Source of the DNA: Oscillospiraceae bacterium
Lineage (GTDB): Bacteria > Bacillota > Clostridia > Oscillospirales > Ruminococcaceae
Reading direction: 5' to 3'
Assembly: GCA_025758045.1 (NCBI GenBank)
Contig: CP107208.1
Location: 1,488,001-1,552,000 of the forward strand
DNA: 64,000 nt
Below, piece by piece: positions 24,787 through 32,650 of this stretch (positions are counted from its first letter, which is position 1; each line of letters starts with the position of its first letter). Below the pieces are notes generated by a model. It did not search any database. It had not been told where the DNA came from and worked only from the letters and a program-made list of their open reading frames with translations. The translations under genes and the position numbers were made by a program.

Positions 24787-26172
24787 ATGAAGTATCTCTC
24801 CTACGGCGAGCGGGCGTTTTTGCGCGGGCACCTCAACCGCGTGCGGCATGTTACGCTGGACCCAGACGGGCCGGGCGTCGTGCGCATCCACCTTATCCCC
24901 TGCACCAAGCCCGACCGCGATACGCCGTTTGTGGCCATTTTGAACGGCCAGGATATTCTGCCGCTCAACCTCAGCTGGGCCATTCTGCTGACCAACCTGA
25001 TCGAGGCGCTGCAGCCCCATGCGGGGACTGAGTTAAAGGACTCCGACTGGTCGGCCATCAACGCCCAGGCAGTGGCGGCTACCCGTAAAATTTATCGTAA
25101 GACCGAACCTTTGCAGATCGAATCCGATTTGCAGATGATGCTGGATACCCTTATCGCCGTGGCGCGGGGCAAGGAGCCGCCGCTGCACATCCAGCCGATC
25201 TCGCTGGCCCAGTACGCCCCCCGCATGGCCGCGCCCCACCGCATGGACCTGATGATCTCCACGATGGTGAAGGACAACGCCTGGCATTGTAATCAAAAAT
25301 GTTTGCACTGCTACGCCGCCAACCAGCCCCTTTCCGCCGTGCCCGAAATGGACACCGACCAGTGGCTGGCGGTGATTGAAAAATGCCGCAGCATCGGCAT
25401 ACCGCAGCTGACTTTTACCGGCGGCGAGCCGACGCTGCGCCAGGATCTGGTCAAGCTGGTGCAGGCTGCGCAATGGTTTGTAACGCGGCTGAACACCAAC
25501 GGCCGCATGCTGACCAGCGCCCTGTGCAAGGACCTGCGCGCTGCCAGCCTGGACGCAGTGCAAATTACGTTCTATTCTGCCGACGAGGCCGTGCACAACG
25601 AGCTGGTGGGCGTGGACGGTTACACCGACACCGTGAACGGCATTAAGAACGCACTGGCCGCCGGCCTGAACGTGAGTTTGAACACGCCGCTCTGCAGCCT
25701 GAACAAAGATTATCGTGCTACCGTTGAATTTGCCCACAGCCTGGGCATCCGGTACCTGACTTGCAGCGGGCTGATCCCGGCCGGCAACGCGGCGGAGTCG
25801 GCCAGCAAAAGCGTGCGGCTGACCCCCGAGGCGCTGACCGAGGTGCTGCGCCCTGCGATGGATTTTGCGCTTTCTCACGGCATGGAAGTGAACTTTACCA
25901 GCCCCGGCTGGCTGGACGAGGACACCCTGACCGGGCTGGGATTTACCCAGATCCCCAGCTGCGGCGCGTGCCTGAGCAACATGGCGGTGGCGCCCGACGG
26001 CACCGTGCTGCCCTGCCAGAGCTGGCTGACCGGCCACGGCTTGGGCCATATTTTGCGCACCCCGTGGAACCGCATCTGGCGAAGCCCGGAGTGCGGCACG
26101 ATCCGGGTGGAGAGCGCCCGGATGAAGCGGCTGTGCCAGCTGGGGGATACCCCGATGCAGGAGGGTTTTTAA
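24787..26172 (+). CDS. Radical SAM enzyme with SPASM-like C-terminus
   Basis: 461 residues. The 4Fe-4S/SAM motif is CNQKCLHC (Cys168, 172, 175), followed by FTGGEPTLR for SAM binding. The C-terminus has the Cys pattern SCGAC, LPCQ, PEC and RLC, expected for SPASM-type auxiliary clusters, as in enzymes that form thioether or other links on ribosomal peptides. The first 150 residues resemble no domain I know. GGGAGG precedes the ATG. The stop codon directly abuts the ATG of the next gene, whose protein ends in a Cys-rich tail, so that tail is the obvious candidate substrate. Confidence 0.9.
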   Translation: MKYLSYGERAFLRGHLNRVRHVTLDPDGPGVVRIHLIPCTKPDRDTPFVAILNGQDILPLNLSWAILLTNLIEALQPHAGTELKDSDWSAINAQAVAATRKIYRKTEPLQIESDLQMMLDTLIAVARGKEPPLHIQPISLAQYAPRMAAPHRMDLMISTMVKDNAWHCNQKCLHCYAANQPLSAVPEMDTDQWLAVIEKCRSIGIPQLTFTGGEPTLRQDLVKLVQAAQWFVTRLNTNGRMLTSALCKDLRAASLDAVQITFYSADEAVHNELVGVDGYTDTVNGIKNALAAGLNVSLNTPLCSLNKDYRATVEFAHSLGIRYLTCSGLIPAGNAAESASKSVRLTPEALTEVLRPAMDFALSHGMEVNFTSPGWLDEDTLTGLGFTQIPSCGACLSNMAVAPDGTVLPCQSWLTGHGLGHILRTPWNRIWRSPECGTIRVESARMKRLCQLGDTPMQEGF

Positions 26173-27378
26173 ATGTTTCAGCGTAAGCGCTGGGGCGGTG
26201 TGGGGAAAGTTCCACGCGGCTTCGTATGCAGTTTTCTGTTATTGATTTTTGTATTGATTTTTGTTGCAGCGTCCCTGCTGTTCCCGCTGTCTGCCCGGGC
26301 GGAGAGCGGGCAGGCGGATCTGGACGGGCTGGCGCCGTATGCGGACGACGGGGATCTGGATTATATTCCCGACTACTTCGTTACGGTGGACCTGCGGGAG
26401 GATGGCTCGGCGGACATTGTCTACGACATCACCTGGCAGGTCATCGGCGGCGACCAGACCGACTACCTCTCCTGGGTCAAGATCGGCCTGCCCAACGCCT
26501 ACGCCGAGGACCTGACCCCGCTGACCGACACCATCTCCGATTTGCAGTACACCGGCGACGGCGGCAGCTACGCCAAGGTTGTGTTTGCACGGCGGTATTA
26601 CTCGCCCGAGGTGGCCGCCCAAAACGGCGGCGAAAGCCGGGTGCGGTTCGCGTTCTCGGTGCATCAGAGCCACCTGTTTTCCTTGAATAGTGACGGTACA
26701 GCGACATTTGAGTTCACGCCCGGCTGGTTTGACGACCTGGTGGTGGAGCACATGCAGGTGCGCTGGCGCAGCGGCGACGGCTTTGTGGCCGACAACAGCA
26801 GCGAGGAAGACGGCTACCTGATTTGGGATTTTGGCCCCATGGGCCACGGCCAGAGCGCCAACATCCACGTGACCGTGCCGGTGACGACGGCCGAGACCTT
26901 TGACCCCGACGCCCAGCTGACGGCGGCGGATTACGACGACGGCGGCATGACCGCCGATGAGATGATCGGCATCCTGACGGTGGTGATCGGGCTGCTGATT
27001 TTTGCCGCAGCACTGATTATTATTGTCGGCTCGATGACACCGGACTGGGGCGGCGGCTTCGGCAGCGGGCTGGACCCGGACGACTGGTTCTGGTACACCA
27101 ACGGCGTACACACCATCCATGTGGCCCGCACCGCACCGCCCCCCAAGGGCTACACCCGCACCGACCCGCCGAAAAATTACCATACCGGCGGCGGTTCTTC
27201 CCGCGGCGGCGGCGTGGGGCGGCACAACAGCGGGTGCGCTTCCAGCTGCGCCTGCGCCTGTGCTTCCAGCTGCGCGTGTGCCTGCGCCTGTGCGGGCGGC
27301 GGCCGTGCCGGATGCACTGCAAAAGATTTTTACACGTACAAACTGCCCCATAAGGCGGACCGGGAGGATGACCAATGA
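26173..27378 (+). CDS. Two-span membrane protein with nine-Cys cytoplasmic tail (DUF2207-like)
   Basis: 401 residues. Signal/anchor helix at about 17-42; outer domain rich in beta strands (YFVTVDLREDGSADIVYDITWQV, typical of DUF2207-like ectodomains); second helix at about 262-286; then a Gly/Pro-rich segment and, at residues 355-381, nine Cys in CASSCACAC-type repeats ending GGGRAGC. With the ectodomain outside, the Cys tail is in the cytosol, reachable by the radical SAM enzyme encoded just before. Starts at the ATG immediately after the upstream stop (GGAGGG site) and overlaps the next gene by ATGA. Function unknown. Confidence 0.85.
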   Translation: MFQRKRWGGVGKVPRGFVCSFLLLIFVLIFVAASLLFPLSARAESGQADLDGLAPYADDGDLDYIPDYFVTVDLREDGSADIVYDITWQVIGGDQTDYLSWVKIGLPNAYAEDLTPLTDTISDLQYTGDGGSYAKVVFARRYYSPEVAAQNGGESRVRFAFSVHQSHLFSLNSDGTATFEFTPGWFDDLVVEHMQVRWRSGDGFVADNSSEEDGYLIWDFGPMGHGQSANIHVTVPVTTAETFDPDAQLTAADYDDGGMTADEMIGILTVVIGLLIFAAALIIIVGSMTPDWGGGFGSGLDPDDWFWYTNGVHTIHVARTAPPPKGYTRTDPPKNYHTGGGSSRGGGVGRHNSGCASSCACACASSCACACACAGGGRAGCTAKDFYTYKLPHKADREDDQ

Positions 27379-29438
27379 GCCTGGAAGATCAGTATGATGC
27401 CTGGGTGCGCGGCCTGATGGGCGGTAAAAAATACGCCGCTACGTCGAAACAGGCCGAGGAGGCCAGCGACGCCGTGCAGCAGATGCAGGCAAGCCTGGAC
27501 GCGCTGACCGCTGCCCAAAAGCGGCAGAGTGCGGCAGGCTCGGCGCTGGATGCTGTGCAAAAAGCGGGCGCTGCCACCGCCGAGAGCGTGCGGAAAATGA
27601 GCAGCGAGCTGACGAGATCGCTGCATCAGGACGGGCTGCTGGGCGGGACCACCGCCGCGCCGGCTGCCGAACCGAAAAACGCGGACAAGCCCGTGAACAC
27701 GGATTTTAGCGGTGCAGCGGATAAAATTAAAGCGCAGGTGTTGGGGCAGGACGCCTTTGTGACGGCGCTGGTCAAGGCGTTCCGCCGCCCCTTTGTGATG
27801 GGCACGGCGGGGGACACCGGCCGCGCCCGCAACCTGATGCTGCTGTGCGGCCCCAACGGCACCGGCCGCCACTACGCGCTGACCTGCGCGGTGGAGGAGC
27901 TGGCCGACCGGGGGATCTTGCGCAGCGCGGCCATTGAGCGGATGGACTTATCGCTCTATCCCGGCCCGGCCCAGGAAAAATTATTTTTACAGGATCTGTA
28001 TGCGGCGCTGCAGTCCGATGCCGAGGTTTTGGCCTTTGACCACTACGAGGGCTGCGCGGCCAATTATTTAAATATGTTGTCGACACTGGCCATCGAGGGG
28101 ACGCTTTCGCTGAGCAGCCGCTACGTGCTGCAGCGGGGCATCCTGGTGGACGTGGGCACCGCGCTGGCGCCAGGAGCCATCGGAGAATTGACGGCCGGCG
28201 GTAAATATTTTGTGTTTTTCTCCAACAAGGACGAGGCCGCGCTGGCCGATACCTTTGGGGCGCGGTTCGTGGATGCACTGGCCGGGGACGTCTGCCGCAC
28301 CCAGGCCTTTACCCCCGAGGCGCTGGCCGCCGTGGCCGCCCGCGAGCTGAACTGGCTTGCGCAGCGTGTGCGCAAACAATGCGGTCTGGCGCTGTCCATG
28401 GGGGCCGACGTGCGCGATCTGCTGGCCGCCCAGTACGGCAAGACTACCGGCATGCAGGCCATGCGGGATTACTGCGAGACCGCCTACCGCGCCCTGGCCG
28501 AGTACGTGCTGGACGCGGAGGAGCCGCCCGCCGACGGCACACCCGCCGTGCTGACCGCTGCGGATGGAAAATTGCTGCTTAGCGTAAATGGCGGCGAGCC
28601 CTTTGACCTGCTGGCCCTGCTGCCCCAGCAGTACCGCGGTGACGTGGATGCCGTGGAGGCCGAGCTGGACGAGATCGTTGGTTTGGCTGAAGTGAAAAAT
28701 TATGTGCGTGACATCGCCAAAAATGTGCAGGCCCAGCAGCGCCGCAAGGCCCAGGGCCTCAAGGTGGCCGAGGTCAACATGCACATGATCTTTACCGGAA
28801 ACCCCGGCACCGGCAAAACCACCATCGCCCGCATTTTGGCGAAATATCTCAAGGCCATCGGTGCGCTGCGCGGCGGCCAGCTGGTGGAAGTGACCCGTGC
28901 GGACCTGGTGGGCCGGTATGTGGGGCACACCGCGCCCCTGACCAACACCGTGATACAGAGTGCGCTGGGCGGTGTGCTTTTCATCGATGAAGCGTACAGT
29001 TTGTACCGCGGGGGCGAGGACAGCTTCGGGCTGGAGGCCATTGATACCCTTGTGAAAGGCATTGAGGATAACCGGGGCGACCTGGTCGTAATTTTGGCCG
29101 GGTATACCAAGGAGATGCAGCTGTTTTTGTCGGCTAACTCGGGTTTGGCGAGCCGGTTCCCGAACCAGATCGAGTTCCCGGATTACACCGGCGAGGAGCT
29201 GTACCGCATTACCTTGTCGATTGCCAAGAGCAAGGGGTATCATTTGGACGAAAGCTGCCGGGATGTGCTGATCCAATGGTATGATGAGCAGCAGGCGGCG
29301 GATGCCGCGACCAACGGCAACGGACGTATGGCCCGGAATGTTTTGGAAAAGGCTATTTTGAACCAGGCAAAACGGCTTATTGCTGACGCCGACGCGGATC
29401 TGGCGCTGCTGCTGCCGGGGGATTTTGAATTGGATTGA
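27375..29438 (+). CDS. Double AAA+ ATPase (inactive-looking first module, CbbX/SpoVK-like second)
   Basis: 687 residues. About 100 residues of Ala/Gln-rich, probably coiled-coil sequence come first. A ClpB-like AAA module follows, whose P-loop reads CGPNGTGRH (Lys replaced by Arg, next residue His) and which lacks a clear Walker B, so it is probably inactive. The C-terminal AAA of the CbbX/SpoVK type is intact: GNPGTGKTT near 475, FIDEAYSL near 535, sensor region VVILAGYTKEM and arginine finger SGLASRFPN. Starts inside the stop of the membrane-protein gene (ATGA), so it is translated with it. A remodelling role on the tail protein is inference. Confidence 0.9.
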   Translation: MSLEDQYDAWVRGLMGGKKYAATSKQAEEASDAVQQMQASLDALTAAQKRQSAAGSALDAVQKAGAATAESVRKMSSELTRSLHQDGLLGGTTAAPAAEPKNADKPVNTDFSGAADKIKAQVLGQDAFVTALVKAFRRPFVMGTAGDTGRARNLMLLCGPNGTGRHYALTCAVEELADRGILRSAAIERMDLSLYPGPAQEKLFLQDLYAALQSDAEVLAFDHYEGCAANYLNMLSTLAIEGTLSLSSRYVLQRGILVDVGTALAPGAIGELTAGGKYFVFFSNKDEAALADTFGARFVDALAGDVCRTQAFTPEALAAVAARELNWLAQRVRKQCGLALSMGADVRDLLAAQYGKTTGMQAMRDYCETAYRALAEYVLDAEEPPADGTPAVLTAADGKLLLSVNGGEPFDLLALLPQQYRGDVDAVEAELDEIVGLAEVKNYVRDIAKNVQAQQRRKAQGLKVAEVNMHMIFTGNPGTGKTTIARILAKYLKAIGALRGGQLVEVTRADLVGRYVGHTAPLTNTVIQSALGGVLFIDEAYSLYRGGEDSFGLEAIDTLVKGIEDNRGDLVVILAGYTKEMQLFLSANSGLASRFPNQIEFPDYTGEELYRITLSIAKSKGYHLDESCRDVLIQWYDEQQAADAATNGNGRMARNVLEKAILNQAKRLIADADADLALLLPGDFELD

Positions 29439-29458
29439 TTTGATTTTAATAGCAGCCT

Positions 29459-29497
29459 TCAAGAGGGACCACCATGCGGTCCCTCTTTCTTTTTAAA
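29459..29497 (+). terminator. Terminator of the radical SAM cassette
   Basis: AGAGGGACC, loop ACCATGC, GGTCCCTCT, TTCTTTTT; P0 family. A partial CGAGTG...GCGCCACC repeat follows to 29540. Confidence 0.85.
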
Positions 29498-29564
29498 ACG
29501 AGTGCGCCGCCGCAGGGTGGCGCGGAACGAAAGCCGCCGCAGCCTTAAAAAATCTCAAAAAATA

Positions 29565-29593
29565 TTGCATTTTCGCTTAAAACTGTGTATGAT
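29565..29593 (+). promoter_or_regulatory. Promoter of prfC
   Basis: -35 TTGCAT (29565-29570), 17-bp spacer, -10 TATGAT (29588-29593). Confidence 0.75.
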
Positions 29594-29628
29594 ATACTAC
29601 GATACTTATAGTAGAGGAGTATGCCCCA

Positions 29629-31242
29629 ATGGCATCATTGCGCGAAGAAATTGAATCCCGGCGCACGTTTGCGATCATCTCGCACCCCGACGCCGGTAAA
29701 ACTACACTGACCGAAAAACTCCTGCTCTACGGTGGGGCTATCCAGACCGCCGGCTCCGTGAAGGGCAAGCAGAGCGCCAAACACGCTGTCTCGGACTGGA
29801 TGGACATTGAGAAACAGCGCGGAATCAGCGTTACATCGTCTGTTCTGCAGTTCAACTACCAGGGCAAGTGCATCAACATCCTGGACACCCCCGGCCACCA
29901 GGATTTCTCCGAGGATACCTACCGCACCCTGATGGCCGCCGACTGCGCTGTCATGGTCATCGACGCGGCCAAGGGCGTTGAGGCACAAACCATCAAACTG
30001 TTCAAAGTTTGCACCCTGCGCCACATCCCCATCTTTACCTTCGTCAACAAGATGGACCGCGAAGCCCGCGACCCGTTTGAACTGATGGAGAACATCGAGG
30101 AAATTTTGGGCATCAAGACCTACCCGATGAACTGGCCCATCAGCTGCGGCAAGGATTTTAAGGGCGTGTACGACCGCACCGCGCGCCGCGTGCTGGCGTT
30201 TGAGAGCGACGGCCGCGCCAACGGCGTGAAGATGGTGGACGAGATCGAGGCCGAGCTGGGCGACCCCCGCCTGGACGAGCTGATCGGCGCGGCCAACCAC
30301 GCCAAGCTGGCGGAGGATATTGAACTTTTGGACGGTGCAGCGGAAGAATTTGACCTGAACGCTGTGCAGCACGGCGAGCTGAGCCCCGTGTTCTTCGGCT
30401 CGGCACTGACCAACTTTGGCGTGGAACCGTTTTTGAAGGAGTTCCTGCGCCTGACCCCCACCCCGCTGCCCCGCAAGGACAGCGTGACCGGCGAGCTGGT
30501 CGACCCGTGCAGTGAACAATTTAGCGGCTTTGTGTTCAAAATTCAGGCCAACATGAACAAAAACCACCGCGACCGCATCGCGTTTTTGCGCATCTGCTCC
30601 GGCAAATTTGAGCGCGGCATGGAGGCTTTCCACGTCCAGGAGGGCAAAAATATCAAGCTCGCCACCGGCACCAGCCTGATGGCCGACGACCGCGCCATCG
30701 TCAGCGAGGCCTACGCGGGCGACATTATCGGCCTGTTTGACCCGGGCGTCTTCTCCATTGGCGACACTTTGTGCACCGGCAAAAAGCATGTGCAGTTCGC
30801 CGGCATCCCCACCTTTGCGCCCGAGCACTTTGCCCGCGTGACCCAGGTGGACACCATGAAGCGCAAGCAGTTCGTGAAGGGCATGGAGCAGATCGCCCAG
30901 GAGGGCGCTATCCAGATCTTCCGCGACCTTGGCTCCGGCATGGAGGAGGTCGTTGTCGGCGTGGTGGGCGTGCTGCAGCTGGAAGTGCTGGAGTACCGCC
31001 TGAAAAACGAGTACAACGTGGATATCCGCATGCAGACCCTGCCATACGAGCATCTGCGCTGGGTGCTGAATGACCCGGACGAGCTGGACATAAAGCACCT
31101 GGACCTGACCAGCGACACCCGCGCCATCGAGGATATGAAGGGCAACCCGCTGCTGCTGTTTGGCAGCCCGTGGAGCATCAACTGGGCCGAGCAGCATAAC
31201 CCCGACCTGAAGCTGTCCGAGTTCGGCAACCTGACGTTCTAA
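29629..31242 (+). CDS. prfC: Peptide chain release factor 3
   Basis: A 537-residue GTPase that recycles release factors 1 and 2 after termination. G1 is SHPDAGKTT, the switch I region DIEKQRGISVTSSVLQF, G3 DTPGHQDFSEDTYRTL and G4 FVNKMDRE. RF3-specific sequence includes PMNWPISCGKDFKGVYDR and ADDRAIVSEAYAGDIIGLFDPG. Length is normal. GAGGAG precedes the ATG, and a GTG-started YitT gene follows after 12 bp, probably in the same transcript. Confidence 0.97.
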   Translation: MASLREEIESRRTFAIISHPDAGKTTLTEKLLLYGGAIQTAGSVKGKQSAKHAVSDWMDIEKQRGISVTSSVLQFNYQGKCINILDTPGHQDFSEDTYRTLMAADCAVMVIDAAKGVEAQTIKLFKVCTLRHIPIFTFVNKMDREARDPFELMENIEEILGIKTYPMNWPISCGKDFKGVYDRTARRVLAFESDGRANGVKMVDEIEAELGDPRLDELIGAANHAKLAEDIELLDGAAEEFDLNAVQHGELSPVFFGSALTNFGVEPFLKEFLRLTPTPLPRKDSVTGELVDPCSEQFSGFVFKIQANMNKNHRDRIAFLRICSGKFERGMEAFHVQEGKNIKLATGTSLMADDRAIVSEAYAGDIIGLFDPGVFSIGDTLCTGKKHVQFAGIPTFAPEHFARVTQVDTMKRKQFVKGMEQIAQEGAIQIFRDLGSGMEEVVVGVVGVLQLEVLEYRLKNEYNVDIRMQTLPYEHLRWVLNDPDELDIKHLDLTSDTRAIEDMKGNPLLLFGSPWSINWAEQHNPDLKLSEFGNLTF

Positions 31243-31254
31243 GGGGGATGCTTT

Positions 31255-32139
31255 GTGCTGACTGAGGTAAAAAAGCACCTTACACCGAAACAAATCCGGG
31301 CGGATGCAGAGTTCTTCTTTCTGCTGAACCTGGGGCTTGTGGCCACTGCCGCAGGCATCGCCCTGTTTAAAACGCCCAACCATTTTGCGTTTGGCGGCAC
31401 GTCGGGCCTGTCCATCGTGCTGGCGACGCTCTTCCCGCGATTTAACGTAGGTGCGTTCATGTGGGTGGTCAACGCCGTGCTGGTGGTTTTGGGGTTCATC
31501 TTCCTTGGCATACGTTCCATGGGATGGACGATTTACTCATCGTTTGCACTTTCTTTTTATGTGTCCGCTTTTGAATGGGCTGTACCTTTACGTGCGCCGT
31601 TGACCAACGATGTGTTTCTGGAGCTTTGCTACGCGGTGATCCTGTCGGCCGTGGGCGCGGCCATCGTCTTCAACATTGGCGCATCCACCGGCGGAACCGA
31701 CATTGTAGCGATGATTTTGAACAAGTACACCTCCATGCCGGTGGGCCGCGCCCTGATGGTCAGCGACTTAGGGATCGTGCTGGCGGGGGCTTACCTGTAC
31801 GGGCCGGCCACCGGGCTGTACTGCATTTTGGGCATGATCTTGAAAAGCACCGTGGCGGACAGCGCGATTGAAGGTATTAACCTGCGGAAGGTTTGTACCG
31901 TCGTGACCTCCCAGCCGGAACCGGTGCGGGATTTTATCGTGAACCAGCTGCATCGTTCGGCCACCATGGAGCAGGCCCAGGGTGCCTACACCCACGAGGA
32001 AAAGTGGGTGCTGGTTACTGTGTTGACCCGCGGACAGGCGCAAAAATTACGGCTGTTCGTACATTCGCTGGATGAACATGCGTTTATTACGATTGTGAAC
32101 AGCAGTGAGATCGTGGGTAAAGGGTTTCGGTCTATTTGA
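31255..32139 (+). CDS. YitT-family membrane protein (DUF161/DUF2179)
   Basis: 294 residues: five to six N-terminal transmembrane helices with the family signatures TPNHFAFGGTSGLSIVL and FNIGASTGGTDIVAMIL. A soluble DUF2179 domain at the C-terminus starts near RKVCTVVTSQPEPVRDFI and ends EHAFITIVNSSEIVGKGF. The role of the family is unresolved; transport has been suggested. Starts with GTG at 31255, AAGGGGG seven bases upstream; its site overlaps the prfC stop. Confidence 0.93.
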   Translation: MLTEVKKHLTPKQIRADAEFFFLLNLGLVATAAGIALFKTPNHFAFGGTSGLSIVLATLFPRFNVGAFMWVVNAVLVVLGFIFLGIRSMGWTIYSSFALSFYVSAFEWAVPLRAPLTNDVFLELCYAVILSAVGAAIVFNIGASTGGTDIVAMILNKYTSMPVGRALMVSDLGIVLAGAYLYGPATGLYCILGMILKSTVADSAIEGINLRKVCTVVTSQPEPVRDFIVNQLHRSATMEQAQGAYTHEEKWVLVTVLTRGQAQKLRLFVHSLDEHAFITIVNSSEIVGKGFRSI

Positions 32140-32165
32140 TTTTTTGATTTTAATAGCTGCCTTAC

Positions 32166-32423
32166 GGGCGTTGCCACCATGCGGCAACGCCCTTTTTTAT
32201 TGGCTTCTGGCCGGTAAGCCTACCTTTTTTGTGACCAAAAAAGGTAGCGAAAAAAGTCTCGCTGTTGCGAGGCAGCGAACCCCGCCCAAGGGGCTACTCG
32301 CCCCTTGGAACCCCAAAGTTGTGGTCAGCCGCCCCAAAAGCTAAAAATTGCAGGAGTGCTGCAATTTTCTTAACGCTTTTGGGCCCTTCTCCATATTGAC
32401 CCCTTCGGGGCCTAAATCCTCTA
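32166..32423 (+). repeat. Structured ~255-bp element, copy A
   Basis: Order of hairpins: P0 GGGCGTTGCC/GGCAACGCCC with a U-run (ends the yitT transcript); P1 CTACCTTTTTT/AAAAAAGGTAG (32220-32247) with loop GTGACC; P3 CCAAGGGGC/GCCCCTTGG (32286-32308); outer P4 CCCAAAAGC/GCTTTTGGG (32333-32341, 32375-32383); inner P4 AAAATTGCAG/CTGCAATTTT with loop GAGTG; P5 GACCCCTTCGGGGCC. Copies B-E keep the loops and swap paired bases. No ORF. 32424-32650 beyond it carries the inverted 27-bp repeat and otherwise AT-rich non-coding sequence up to the prophage. Confidence 0.88.
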
Positions 32424-32433
32424 CGCCTTTTCT

Positions 32434-32461
32434 GTAGGGGGCGATGCTCGTCATCGGCCCG
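32434..32461. repeat. 27-bp palindromic repeat, copy 3 (inverted)
   Basis: GTAGGGGGCGATG, CTCGT, CATCGGCC: same family as 16858 in the opposite orientation. Confidence 0.8.
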
Positions 32462-32650
32462 TGGGCGGCTCCGTTGCCATCTACTGCAAACCAACGCAGG
32501 TAACTGCCTGTACTGTTTTTGCACCCTATATATACCCTAAAACTAGCAAAACACCCCGGTGTTTGCAACTGTTTGTACAGTTATAAAAACAGTTAAAATT
32601 AACATATCTATGCAATATATTGAACTGTTTATCTAGTTGTAGAGTTTTAT

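Noticed and set aside
27235..27315. Possible CRISPR or microsatellite
   Set aside because: The repeated pattern is at the amino-acid level (Cys-Ala), with varied codons and no spacers.
32166..32423. Structured element as an insertion sequence
   Set aside because: No transposase frame, no consistent terminal inverted repeats or target duplications at the five copies; stems covary, unlike decaying IS ends.
32294..32568. Two short minus-strand frames upstream of the RepA-like gene
   Set aside because: They lie in structured element A and the 27-bp repeat; no start site.
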